Origin: Phyto melanocephala
Lineage: Eukaryota; Arthropoda; Insecta; Diptera; Rhinophoridae
Direction of reading: 5' to 3'
Assembly: GCA_941918925.1 (NCBI GenBank)
Contig: OW799234.1
Coordinates: 68,071,043-68,135,042 of the forward strand
DNA length: 64,000 nt
The notes under the pieces were generated by a model that ran no database searches, was not told the origin of the DNA, and saw only the letters and a list, made by a program, of their open reading frames with translations. Positions 23,543-34,924 of this stretch are shown in pieces. Each line of letters opens with the position of its first letter. Within the stretch, counting starts at the first letter, position 1. The position numbers and the translations under genes were made by a program.

Positions 23543-24371
23543 CAGCTGTTAGCTGCTGACCGCCAATCGCGTCTAACATACGCTCAAGCCATCCTGAATC
23601 ACCACCAAGAGGAAGATGATTTTTCATCAAAAATTATCATGAGTGATGAGGCCCATTTCCATCTTAGCGGGTACGTAAATAAGCAAAATTTACGCTTCTG
23701 GGGCACTGAAAATCCGCGTGTAACCCACGAAGAGCCATTACACCCGCTCAAAGTTACTGTATGGTGTGCTGTTTTCGCTGGAGGAGTCATCGGACCTTTT
23801 TTCTTCGAAGACGTCGCGGGTCAAACGGTTACTGTGAATGGTGAGCGCTACAGAGCAATGATCAACGAGTTCTTTTTGTCGCAACTTGATGAATTGGGAT
23901 TGGAAAACATGTGGTTCCAACAGGACGGTGCAACAGCACACACTGCACGTGCCACAACCGATATGCTGAAGGATGCATTTCCCGGGCGCATAATCTCCCG
24001 TTTTGGCGATTTGAACTGGCCAGCAAGATCGCCTGATTTGACCGCTCCAGACTTCTTTTTGTGGGGCTTTTTGAAGTGGCGGGTTTATGTCAACAAGCCT
24101 CATACTCTTGCAGCTCTTAAAGACAATATCCGTCAAGAATGTGAGGACCTATCGCCGGAAGTTTTGGCCAAAGTGATGGAAAATGCCATAAAAAGGGCTC
24201 AAATGAAAATCAACTGTAGCGGCGGCCATTTACATGACATCATATTATCGACTTGATGTAAAAAAAATTAAAAGACCAAATAAAAATACTCCACAAGAAG
24301 AATCAAAGTTTTTCATTTTTTTTTTTAATTACAGCCAAAAAACATCGGAAGGTTATTTTTGCGCCACCTTG
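23543..24371 (+). mobile_element. DD41D mariner, 5'-truncated
   Basis: Homology to the 55.2-kb element starts at about 23543 (ATCAGCTGTTAGCTGCTGAC). It runs to the right TIR TTTTGCGCCACCTTG, ending at 24371 and followed by TA. The left half with the N-terminal DNA-binding domain and left TIR is absent. Confidence 0.8.
23545..24256 (+). pseudogene. DD41D mariner transposase, C-terminal 235 residues
   Basis: Cut-and-paste DDE transposase acting on its own terminal repeats in the nucleus. The frame is open from the truncation point through MSDEAHFHLSGYVNK (first Asp, 23639), MWFQQDGATAHTA (second Asp) and ARSPDLTAPDFFLWG (third Asp) to the stop at 24256. The second and third catalytic Asp are 41 residues apart. 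The whole DDE catalytic domain is intact, but the helix-turn-helix domain is missing, so it cannot bind ends by itself. It differs from the 55-kb copy at about 11 of 205 residues by eye. Confidence 0.85.
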
Positions 24372-24636
24372 TACATATGTACGTTAAAAGCAGCGATAAT
24401 AATTTTTTGTCGTACTCACTTATTCGATTTGAAATTTGATAAGCAAACCTGAAGCAACTTATTCATTTAAGTATTCTAGAAGTATTTTTTGTGGGGTTTT
24501 TGCAGTCCTTTACTGTCCAGACAATTCAATTTTTTTTACGAATTTCGCTAATCATGTGATTTAAATATTTCTTAAAAAAATTAAAAAAATATATGTACAC
24601 ATAAGACTTTTAGTTTTATTTCTCATCCAATATTTT

Positions 24637-24850
24637 TATTGATGCGTGTGTTAGGTGATATTTTTATATCAACATTTGGCTACAAGTGCACAGATAAAAA
24701 GAATTCTAAAACGCAATTAAAGTTTCTTGGATTATTTACGATCCAATTAAATATAAATTATTATGAATGGAAAAAATATTTCCAAATATTTAATATTTTT
24801 GTCTACGGAATTTCGTTAATCATTTACTGTGATGAATTTAAGCATGTTAT
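24637..24850 (+). repeat. dispersed repeat D, copy 2
   Basis: ATGCGTGTGTTAGGTGATAT start, AAAACGCAATTAAAG and a later GGAATTTCGTTAATCATTAC. Matches copies at 21567 and 37983. Confidence 0.6.
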
Positions 24851-25083
24851 TGTTTGTTTAAAAAATGTCCACAAATAAAAATGAGAATAAAAAAGTTTTC
24901 CTTAAAAAATAATTATTGAGTATTTTGTATGACCTTGATGTTAGCATATCAGTAAAAACTTAAGTAACTTAATTTTTTTAGTCCTTGAAGTTTTTGAGCT
25001 TTGTTTTTTCACTTCTTTTTCATATAAAATCTGAGTATTTCTAAACAGAGACAAGATGATTCAACACGACTACTACTAGTATA

Positions 25084-27012
25084 TGCACTCAAAAAACAAA
25101 TCAAGTAATCCGTACTTAAATCAATCCATAGTGGTGCCAGAAGTACGATAAGTACGGAATTTCTTAAACCAAGTACAAAATGCTTGATTTAAGAACAAAT
25201 GTGTCAAGTACGAATTTCTTTATTTAACAAATAATTAAGCCGAAAAAAGTTTGATTTTAAGAATTATTAGCTTCATTAAAGACTGAAACCGGACTTAGCT
25301 TAGAAAAAGGATTCATTCGAGTATATGTAAATGAGATTGAATTAATCAAAAGATGCGCTTGTTTGAAGAATTCGTAACTTGGTTTGACAGTCGTATTCAA
25401 ATTATTTAATCCGTATTTAAAATGTCGTCAAATATTGAAAAAGGGAGAAAAAATATTGTGGATATTTATAATGAAAATAAACAACTTTCTTACGCTGAAG
25501 TTGCGCGACGGTCAAAAGTGTCCAGACAGACTGCCCGTAACGTTATTTTTAAATTCAAAAAAGACTTGTCTATTAAGCACAAGAAAGGTGGAGGGCCTCG
25601 TGTTTTTAAGAATCCTCAAATAGTTAAAGAGGTGAAGGCACTTTTGACGCAAAATCCAAACATTTCCATTCGCAATATCGCACGAAAACTAAATATTTCG
25701 AAGTCGCTTGTAGAACGAATAAAGAAAAAAGAAAATTTAAGAACATTCAAAGTCATTAAAACTCCAAACCGAAACGAAAAAGGAACAAAAACGGCAAGAA
25801 TAAGAGCAAGACAGTTGCTACGTCACAAATTATATAATTTTAATGGATGTATTTTAATGGACGATGAAACCTATTGTAAGGCTGACTATGCAGAGCTTCC
25901 TGGTCATAGTTTTTATATTTCTAATATAAAAACTCATGTTTCCGATAAATTTAAGTATAAAAAGATTTCAAAATTCGCCAAAAAATATATGATATGGCAA
26001 GCAAGTACATGTGGGAAAACTTCAAAGGCAATCATTGTGAATCGTACAATGAACAGCCAATTTTATATTAATGAGTGCCTGAAAAAGGCTGTATTGCCAT
26101 TATACAGAAGCCACAATATACCTCTACTGTTTTGGCCCGACTTGGCAAGCTGCCACTACAGCAAAGACGTCCTTGAATGGTATGAGGCCAACAAAATAAA
26201 TTTTGTACCGAAAAACATGAATCCACCTAATTGTCCGGAGCTAAGGCCTATTGAACGCTATTGGGCTATAATTAAGCAGTACCTAAGAACAAAGTTCAAA
26301 GCTTCTGCAAATGTAAAAAAATTTGGATTTATTTGGAAAAAAAACTATCCAACACTTCGGTAAAACGTGTGTCCAACGTATAATGCAAAGCGTTAAGAAA
26401 AAAGTGCGAAATTTTGAAAAAGAAAATAACATTTGAAACTTTGGTTTTTTGCATAATAAAGTTAAGAAATTTTTCTCCATAACGCCAATAATATGTATTT
26501 TTTGTTTGGAAAAAACTAGATTTGGGAGACATTTTAAAATGTGAAAAATGATTTCGAGGCACCCCTTAGTACAGTATATTCATTACTCACGCTTTGGCAT
26601 TTATTCAGCGATACGTATTATTTAAACTTAAAAAGAAAACTAACGGACAAATCATTAAAGCTAAGTTAACTTGGAAACTACTACAGCTTTGTTATCCTAA
26701 GTGTTGTTACCTATAGCTTAAGTGTCATAAACAAAATGAGAATTATAAAAAGATACTTGAAATTTTAAAAAGTGTGTTTTTCTAAGCAAATGTCTAAAAA
26801 ATATAAGTTTGTTTTTAATTTGAGAGAAATAAGACTTAATTTAAGAAGTTTATTCTTATTTTAATAGTCTTGTACTTGATTTGATAAAACAATCCCGTTT
26901 TGTACTTGTTTTAAGAAAACCAGAAATAAATCGTACTTGAATTTTTAAGCATGATTTCGGCTTCAATTAAGAATTTAATTCTTGGATTTAGAGCATCATT
27001 TTTCTTTGTGTG
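25084..27012 (+). mobile_element. ITmD37E (DD37E) transposon
   Basis: An inverted-repeat element of about 1.93 kb around a DD37E transposase. The right end complemented reads CACACAAAGAAAAATGATGC and the left reads CACTCAAAAAACAAATCAAG. TA is present at 25082-25083 and 27013-27014, the left end having two extra bases. Long subterminal inverted repeats share AAGTAC motifs (25100-25215 versus 26865-26960). An alternative right end is CACCCCTTAGTACAG followed by TA at 26575; in that case the DD37E element is smaller and sits inside a fold-back element. Confidence 0.6.
25422..26363 (+). CDS. DD37E (ITmD37E) transposase, nearly intact
   Basis: Transposase of the IS630-Tc1-mariner superfamily. It has an N-terminal paired helix-turn-helix domain (about residues 10-105: YAEVARRSKVSRQTARNVIF, then ISIRNIARKLNISKSLVERI). 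A DDE domain follows, with CILMDDETYCKADY (first Asp), LLFWPDLASCHYSKDV (second Asp) and PNCPELRPIERYWAIIK (Glu). The spacing from second Asp to that Glu is 37, the ITmD37E signature known from mosquitoes. The frame ends early at 313 residues: an A8 run at 26337-26344 shifts frame after Trp305. The next frame continues from TIQHFGKTCVQ to a stop near 26440, so an A7 allele would give about 337 residues. No intron is seen. Confidence 0.85.
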   Translation: MSSNIEKGRKNIVDIYNENKQLSYAEVARRSKVSRQTARNVIFKFKKDLSIKHKKGGGPRVFKNPQIVKEVKALLTQNPNISIRNIARKLNISKSLVERIKKKENLRTFKVIKTPNRNEKGTKTARIRARQLLRHKLYNFNGCILMDDETYCKADYAELPGHSFYISNIKTHVSDKFKYKKISKFAKKYMIWQASTCGKTSKAIIVNRTMNSQFYINECLKKAVLPLYRSHNIPLLFWPDLASCHYSKDVLEWYEANKINFVPKNMNPPNCPELRPIERYWAIIKQYLRTKFKASANVKKFGFIWKKNYPTLR

Positions 27013-27181
27013 TAACAAATTAATTAAAACTTAAAAAAAGTTTATTATAGTTTAAAAAAATAATACTAAAAGATCTAAGAGTTTAATATTACATTGTTTA
27101 AAAAGCCATTAAACATTATAAGAAAGACTTGAACATTGAAACGAAACCTGGACGATGAAGAAAAAATCCTTACAGATGTTG

Positions 27182-27475
<294 letters not shown>

Positions 27476-27479
27476 TGTG

Positions 27480-28029
27480 TATGATAAAACTTATCTACTG
27501 AGAGACTTTTTATAACTTCCGGGTCAAAATTTTTATATGGCTGTTATTCCAAAATGCTAATGTTCCAAAACAATAGCGGAGAAAATAAACAAACGAAATT
27601 TCCCTAATAGTTTCTTGTGTGGCCATAATTTTTGACATCAAGCAAGACAAACACTAATATATATATATGTCGTAGTGTCTACAAAACGGCTTTTACCATT
27701 ATTAAAACAGCAGAGAATACTACAATGGAATAACGACCCTTCAGTAGCATTCAAACAATAATGTCAATTTTGTAACGCCAAAACCACGAACTGTCGAATG
27801 CTGTTGGGCTTTTATAAAAAGAGAAATAAAATACACCGTAAAGGTATCCAAGGATATGTCAAATTTCCAACGTAAGAGAACCATCTCGTCCAAAAAGGAG
27901 ACGGATGCAACTAAAAAATCTTTAATTGAAGCATTTTCGGAATAAGTGGAAAATTAATATATACTGAGTAATATTGCTTAATGCATTTTACATATTTTTT
28001 GGGAATTTTTATATTGAATAGTTTAAGTT
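27480..28029. other. no gene seen
   Basis: AT-rich, no recognised feature. Confidence 0.35.
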
Positions 28030-28330
28030 TTATTTAACTTTATATCAGTATAAGTTTTTTTTTGCTCACTTCTCATTCGCAAAAACCCTAACGTTAAAAT
28101 CACATTCACGCTCGTCATTAGCCGTAACGATGACTTCTTGAACATTTTCAAAGAAAGGTGGGAAAAAAAATTCATCAAACAGTGACAGAGGTATTTATGA
28201 AAAATCTTTCTCACAAAAGTTCGTCAAATGTTCAAAGCCCGACAACGATGATGAGTGAGCAACAGCAGTAATGTTTTCAACTGAACGCATTGAACGAGAA
28301 CGTACATGAGTTGTTTTTTTTTTTTTTGCG
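28030..28330 (-). pseudogene. mariner transposase scrap
   Basis: The minus strand reads THVRSRSMRSVENITAVAHS, similar to the mariner linker R-P-R-S-V-R-S-x-E-N-I-A-A-V. A possible ENVQEVIVTAN segment follows, similar to the region between the catalytic Asps. Several frameshifts; no terminal repeats found. Confidence 0.45.
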
Positions 28331-29881
28331 CGCTAATAATCCGCTTTCACAAGCTGGCTTTACGTATTGATACACAAACAGGACTAAAGGCTTTTCACTT
28401 GTTAAATATTTCCACAATTTTGCACTTCCATTAAATAGCTACGTTTGCATAATTTCCGAATCACACATCTAATTTTTTCAGTTTTTTTACGTTTTAAATT
28501 TTAATTAGACCGTAAAAGACACTGTGCGATATAAATGTTCGTTCATCTTGATCGATAACTCCTTTCGTAATAAACAAAATTGAGCAATTTTCGGGGAAAG
28601 ACATTTTTTTACTCAGGAATAGTATTTTGGAATGTTATTGCTCTAAGTCAATACAGTCAGACACAAACGCAGTGTAAAGATGTGGAAAAAAGATTTTTTT
28701 TTACCACCTCTTGCATTACCAGCTTTATCTCTCTTCTTTGTATAAGAAATATAATGGCAAAATTTTATCCCTCTATCCCTTTCGGTTCGACTCTATCGTG
28801 CCTTAAATCTACGGTCAATAACCAAAAAAATATACTATAGTCAATAACCGGGTACCCCGGTACCCCTTTGTAGATTTTCACACTTTTATATTAGAGTTTG
28901 TACGTTGGAAAGGCGTAACAGTAAAAGTGCATGCATTTATTGACACCTAAATAATGACAGGTGCAAATCATTCATGTAGTGATAATACGAAAGATTTATG
29001 GGCCATCACATCTTATATTCTATACCGAGCAACAATGGGCATTAACAGATTCTTGTCACTACTACGTTTTATACGATTTGACACTGCAAACACCAGAGCT
29101 GTAAGAATACTTACAAAAAAAGCATTGCTAATCCGCTATATATAGATAATGTTCAGCGCAAACCGTTCGGCACATTAAAAACCCAGTGAAAATCTAACAA
29201 TCGATGAACAGCTCTTCCCATACCGCAGTAAAACGAAATTTACATAATACATAAATACTCTCGAAGCTAGCAAAATATGGGATTAATGTTTTATAGAAGG
29301 GCAACTATATACCGGAAAATCTCCAATGGATCATGAGATACTCCCTCTCTCTCTCTCTCTGATTTAGCGGAACATTAATTTTCGAACAAATTAACAATGG
29401 TGGGACCGCTGCGTAAAAATAAGCCCTTCATTCCTGATATAATGAAGGATAAAAAACAACCTATTGGATCATCCATATTTGCCTTTCAAGGAAACGTTAT
29501 TATGTGTTCATATGCGCATTGAAAATTAAGTTATGTTGTTGTGTTATCTACAATTCATTATAACGACATCGTTGGTAGTAATGGAAAACCAGATATCACA
29601 TTTTATAACCAAACAAAAGGGGGAGTTGATGTCATGGATCAAATACTGAGCCAATATACCACACTGCGGCAAACAAAAATGTGGCCTATCTCACTCTTTT
29701 ATAACATAATAGATATCAGTGCGTTTTCTGTATTAAACAAGTAAGAGCACTATATTCGGCTGTGCCGAATCTTTAATACCCACCACCAATTTTGTGTACA
29801 TTTAAAGCACATTATTTATTATTTTGTTAATCACTATGGAATAATCTCTTTAAAATAAAATATGTATTACTTTCTTTATAG

Positions 29882-30452
29882 AGGGTGGTTAATTTTTAGG
29901 GGCCCCTGTTGAAGGTGAACCACACATAAGCAACAAGTTTTTTTTTGCATTTCATTTGACATTTCTCAATCTCAGACTAACTTAATCTGAACAGTGGAGA
30001 GATACCTAAATGAGCAACGCGTTAAAGTTATTCAGGTTTAATTATTTATTTTGTTTGATCTATTTTTTTAAATTTTCATATTTAAATATCCAATTTTTGT
30101 ATTTAAATTCTCAATATTTCGCTACTCCTTCGTGTAGCATCTTTAGGAAAATTCATTATTATTAATTATTAATTAATTAATTCATTAATTATTATTAATT
30201 AATTATTTGTAAGTTAATTTTCAGGTTTAATATTCAGGTTTTTTTATGAAAATGGGCGTTCAAAACAAAATGCATTTTATGCACTTCGTAATTCTTTTGA
30301 TCAACATAATCCTGCCTTCTTAGTTCGTTGAATGGGAACCACTGCTGGTTTTTCCGATAGTGTGGCAAAAGAGCAGTCAACATCGCCTCATCATCATGCC
30401 CAGCAATTGAGCATCAACATTGTCATTGAAAATTTGGACCATCAGATACTTC
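29882..30452 (+). pseudogene. mariner remnant inside element C
   Basis: Begins GAGGGTGGTTAATTTTTAGG after TA. Coding traces: NEQRVKVIQ, then after a small insertion ENGRSKQNAFYALRNSFDQH, and later VAKEQSTSPHHHAQQLSIN, all from the mariner N-terminal DNA-binding region. The empty site is seen in the sister copy at about 39740, where CACTTTCTTTTTAT joins CGATATGCTA. The right terminal repeat is lost. Confidence 0.7.
30040..30231. mobile_element. 192-bp insert with 10-bp duplication
   Basis: Flanked by ATTCAGGTTT at 30030-30039 and 30232-30241 and interrupting the mariner reading frame. AT-rich, with TTAATTAA-type repeats and no protein. Class unknown. Confidence 0.6.
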
Positions 30453-30493
30453 GATATGCTACAAAAATGCTTTTGTAAATGTAGTCTTTCAAT

Positions 30494-31645
30494 GAAAGTG
30501 GGCGTTAAAGTAGGCGTGTCAATAAAGAGTCTGCTAATAAATACAACTTAGATATTTCAATATAGTCCTTTATTTTCCAAAAAACTTTGTCAATAGAGAA
30601 ATTACATGAATTTAAGATAAACCGTTATATGGGAGGTAGGCGTTAAAGTGGACGTGTCACCTAAACTTTTTGACACAACAATTACATTGATTAGAAGGAT
30701 ATACGTAGCAAATTTGATCATCAAACCTCTAAATTTGGCGGTTTTATGAGCTTTTAAATTTCATTAACAGTAAATAACGTGAAAAGTGGGCGTTATAGTA
30801 GGCGTGTCAAAGTTGTATTTGCGAATGAGTACAACTTAGATGTTTCAATATAGCCCTTTATTATTCCAAAATTTTTATTAATAGAGAAATTATATGAATT
30901 TTAGGTAAAGCGTTATATGGGAGGTGGGCGTAAAAGTGGGCGTGGCCCCTTAATTTTCTGGCACAGTAATGACATTGACTAGGGGGCTATACGTAGCAAA
31001 TTTGATCATCATACCTCTAATTTTGGTGGTTTTATGAACTTTTAAATTTCATTAACGGTAGATAACGTGAAAAGTGGGCGTTATAGTAGGCGTGTCAAAG
31101 TTGTATTTGCGAATGCGTACAACTTAGATGTTTCAATATAGCCCTTTATTATTCCAAAATTTTTATTAATAGAGAAATTATATGAATTTTAGGTAAAGCG
31201 TTATATGGGAGGTAGGCGTAAAAGTAGGCGTGGCACCTTAATTTTCTGGCACAGTAATGACATTGCCTAGGGGGATATACCTAGCAAATTTGATCATCAT
31301 ACCTCTAATATTGCTGGTTTTATGAGCTTTTAAATTTCAATAACGGTGGATAACGTAAAAAGTGGGCGTTATAGTAGGCGTGTCAAAGTTATTTTTGCGA
31401 ATGAGTACAACTAAGGTGTTTCAATATAGCCCTTTATTATTCCAAAATCTTTATTAATAGAGAAATTATATGAATTTTAGCTAAAACGTTATATGAGAGG
31501 TGGGCGTAAAAGTGGGCGTGGCATATTGATTTTCCGTTACAAAAAAGCCCCTCACCAAAAAGCAAAGTGTGCAAAATTTCAGAGTCGTACATCCAATTTT
31601 GTTGCTTTTATGACGTTTTTGTTTTTAAATATACCGAAAAATACA
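30494..31645 (-). repeat. 288-bp tandem units inside element C
   Basis: GAAAAGTGGGCGTTATAGTA starts at 30781 and 31069, with close variants at 30494 and 31357, so the period is 287-288. Each unit holds AGTGGGCGTT, a TTTCAATATAGCCCTTTATT segment, a GGGAGGTGGGCG motif and GACATTG...GGGG. The last unit is partial. Confidence 0.85.
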
Positions 31646-32528
31646 CTGTGCGGTATAAATTTTCGTACATTTTGATCGATAACTCCTCTCCTAATGCATA
31701 GATTTAGATAATTTTCGGGGAATAATATTGTTTTTACTCAGGAAATATATATTCGAAGTTTCATGAGTCTACGTTAATCCGTTTGGACACAATTCCATTT
31801 TATTCGATGTTCGTAGGACACGGTTTTTTCGACCTACTCTTGCTTTTCGAGCTATAACTCTCTTCCTAATATTCCGATTTAGCCCATTTTTAATACCAAA
31901 CAAACCTTGTCTATAAGAAAAATTCTGGCAAAATTTGAGCCCCCTAGCTATTTCGGTGCGACCTCTATCGTGCTTTCAACAGACGGACAGATGGACAGAC
32001 GGACAGACGAACGGACATAGCTAGATCGTCATCAAATCAAACCCTGATTCAGAATATATATACTTTATGGGGTCTAAAATGGATATTTCGATGTGTTACA
32101 AACGGAATGACAAAATGAATATACCCCCACCATTTTTTTGGTGGCGGGTATAAAAATACGCAAAGGAAATGCTTTTTGCAGGGACTCAGCAGGGAGCCTT
32201 GTATGACTCTCATTAAGGAACGACCCAAACGATAGCCAAATTACTCGCCACTTTTCATTACGATCTGCTATTGAAAGCTATTTAGGTAAACCGATAATCA
32301 CAAATATAACATATTTTTATTGTGTAAGAATTACGAGCACTTTTAAGTTGAAAAGTTACCCGGGTACCCGGTTATTGACCGTAGGGTTAAACAGACGGAC
32401 AGATGGACGAATTTATCTAGATCGTCCTAAAATGAAAACAAAACTTAGAAAATATATACTTTATGGTGTCAAAAATGAATATTTTGATGTGTTACAAACA
32501 GAATCAGTTTTTTGGTAGTGTGTATAAG

Positions 32529-34920
32529 AAACAATGTTTTTTTTCTTGCTTTTAATACACGTTTGTAAATATTAAAAAATTTTTATAGATAATTTAAATA
32601 CCAGATTTAACATTTCTTATGTGAAGAGAAAATTTCTTAAAAATTTCCCATAAATAGAAATTTTCAAAAATATCAAAAATATGCAAAATGTTTAAAAATG
32701 GAAAATTTAACGAAAAAAGAATTTTAACCAGCAACAATGTGCGTATGATTAATATTAATCGTTGTTATTCAGATTATCTCGAGCACCACTACTTATTCGC
32801 TTACATTTGTGTACAATTAATTAATTAATTAATTAATGTATCTAAACATGTATTTGTATTTTTATCGCAAATCATAAATATTCTTTTTTATTGTTTATCG
32901 CGGTTTTTTGTTTTTATTTAGCAAAATGGGCCATAAAAACAATTTAAAATGCCACAAGTATAGTTTAGAGCAACAATTTAATTAATTCTTTATGTAGTGT
33001 TATTTTTACATATTATTTTTTATTATTTTTTTCTTTTTTTTATTAATTTCTTTTGTATGAAAATACCTGCGCTAAACATTCTGCAGACAATCCAAATTTC
33101 TGACAAATATAAATTAAAACTTATTCCTCTTTAATATTTTCGTTTCTTCTTGAGTGGGAGCAAGATGGAACGGCAGAATCAGGGCCACACAACAATTTTG
33201 TATTTATTATGCTGTTAGTGAAATTTGTATTAGATATATTTTTCGCACTGTTGTGTCCACATATGCAGTCACTTCATAGTGACGGGCCGCAACGTTGTAC
33301 AAACGTCTGCTGCAAAAAAGTCCTTTTTTGACTATTAATTTTAAAAAAATCTTATAATGATATCATATAGAGAAGAGTCTGGCAAACAAAAATCTGCCTT
33401 TCTTTTAAGATATCTGTATATATATTCTTAGAAAAGATCGATTGAAATCAGGTTTATGTTGTGGAAGAGAAATATATGGTAATTTTGTTCAAATTCAGAG
33501 ATTTATGTATCGAATATGTTTCGAGCGGAAAAATCTGAGTGTCGATTTTATTTAAATCCGAAGCCTTTTTTTAATTTAAAGAAAAAGAAAAAGTTATTGC
33601 GTACATAGTTTGGGAGATATGAGTGCATCAAAATTTCCCTTAAAAATTCAGCATTGGCTGTTTTCGTTGGAGAAAAAGTCAGTTAGCTCGGTTTACTTCA
33701 GTGCTCTCAGTATAACGAAATAAAAGATAAAAGGCTCCTTTTTCGAGTTAGTCAAAAAAAAATCACCAGCTGTTGTCAATCTTTTAAAAAAATCAAAATT
33801 TATTTAAAAACAGTCACGAATATTGCACCCTAGTATTTGCATACCTTTTGGCTTAACGTTTTAAAGAAATTTGAGTTATTAATTATAACATCAATTGCTT
33901 AATAAATTGTTGACAACTGTTTTTAAAAGTGAATAAGAATAAAAAAAATACAAAATCATTTGTTTTAATAAAATAAATTGTATAAAAGAAAACCGTTTAA
34001 ATTGAAAACTAAATTTGCAAAGAGTAAAAAGTTAACGTTAATAAATATTTGGGTGTTTCACAAGGTGTCTTATCATGTCATATTGTTCTAAAATCTTACA
34101 ATGGCTTTTCAAACAAAAACTGTCTTATAATAGAACTTTGTACGCTATGTTTATTGTGCTGTCGTATTTAATAAACAGAGACCTGTGATAAACGGCTATG
34201 AAAAGCCGCAGTAGTTTTTGTAAGCCGTCGCCGTTTATTGTAAAATGTTATCAGGCCGACATCCAAATTTAAGCGCAGTGGCTAATTTTTGATAACAAAT
34301 CACTGGTGGCGTCAAATAAGATCAGCTAAGGACTCTGCTGTTTTTGTTTCTCAAACTAAATTTAATTTATTTGTGGTTTGCGGCAAAACTGAAAAATGGA
34401 AAATATTGTGGTAAAATCTAATTTAATAAATTCATGGATTAGAATTAAAAAATATTTTAATTTAGCCGAAGCCGAAGCATATGCGCAAAATCCCAAATAT
34501 TTGTTTTTATAATTTTTTTACATCAGCTGATTTAAATTCAATTCACTTAATTATAAGGGGTTGTTCACAAAAGTCTTAATTTTGCATGCTCTTATTAAAG
34601 GATATATGATTTTATGACACTATTTATTTTAAAGTATAATTCTAAAAATGATTTTATTTTCTGTATCATATAGTGAATTGTGCCAGGAACTTATTGATTG
34701 TGGTAGCAATGTCGATTTGGTAACAGGAAAATTCATTGCTTACTATTGATGAAATTGAAATAGTAAAAAGACAGTTCAGAAGCGGTTTTTTGGGCATTTT
34801 TTAAATCGTTGGGGAGAAGCGCACAAAATCAAATCTTATTTCTTTCGGAAAAATTAGACTTGGTTAGAAAGTAAATACAGCCTTAAAAAATAATTTAATT
34901 AAAAATAATTCATTTTGAAA
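32529..34920. other. no gene seen
   Basis: AT-rich. A CACAAGGTGTC half-MITE lies near 34060 and small hairpins near 33268 and 34194 (CGGCT...AGCCG). No coding exon supported. Confidence 0.35.
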
Positions 34921-34924
34921 TTTT

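Larger units (their letters stand above)
29737..32152 (-). mobile_element. Helentron-like element C with tandem units
   Basis: Starts (minus 3' end) AACAAGTAAGAGCACTATAT and the hairpin ATTCGGCTGTGCCGAAT. It ends with the GTCY-type run ACAGACGGACAGATGGAC (about 31980), TATACTTTATGGGG and GGTGGCGGGTATA. These are the same terminal signals as the DINE-1-like group with a different interior, so it is a sister family. Removing it rejoins the piggyBac frame. No transposase of its own. Confidence 0.8.
28954..32237 (+). pseudogene. piggyBac transposase, broken and interrupted
   Basis: Pieces in order: SLLRFIRFDTANTRA (about 29070-29100), ENLTIDEQLFPYRSKTKFT then EASKIWD (about 29185-29285), and DIVGSNGKPDITFYNQTKGG continuing GVDVMDQ and WPISLFYNIIDISAF (29565-29730). 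Beyond the inserted element comes FLQGLSREPCMTLIKERPKR (about 32172-32234). Motifs T-I-D-E-Q-L-x-P-x-R and K-G-G-V-D-x-M-D are piggyBac transposase hallmarks. Several stops, a deleted middle and a 2.4-kb insertion make it non-functional. Confidence 0.85.
28803..32390 (+). mobile_element. piggyBac-family transposon with TTAA duplications
   Basis: Bounded by TTAA at 28803-28806 and 32387-32390. The terminal repeats share CTACGGTCAATAACC just inside each end, followed by GGGTACCC-rich subterminal motifs. Insertion at TTAA with TTAA duplication is diagnostic of piggyBac. About 1.17 kb of its own sequence remains; the rest of the interval is an inserted family-C element. Confidence 0.85.
28435..32528 (-). 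mobile_element. Helentron-like element C, interrupted by piggyBac
   Basis: Left part 28435-28806 and right part 32387-32528 are the two halves of one family-C copy. The left half has ACACTGTGCGATATAAATG and ATCGATAACTCCTTTCG and ends ...CTATCGTGCCTTAA. The right half starts TTAAACAGACGGACAGATGG and continues through ACTTTATGG to a TGGTAGTGTGTATAAG end. Intact family-C sequence at 31975 (CTATCGTGCTTTCAACAGAC) joins exactly these two edges, confirming the interruption. Confidence 0.75.

Noticed and set aside
23738..24136. 132-residue minus-strand frame
   Set aside because: Antisense shadow of the DD41D transposase; the sense frame has the catalytic motifs.
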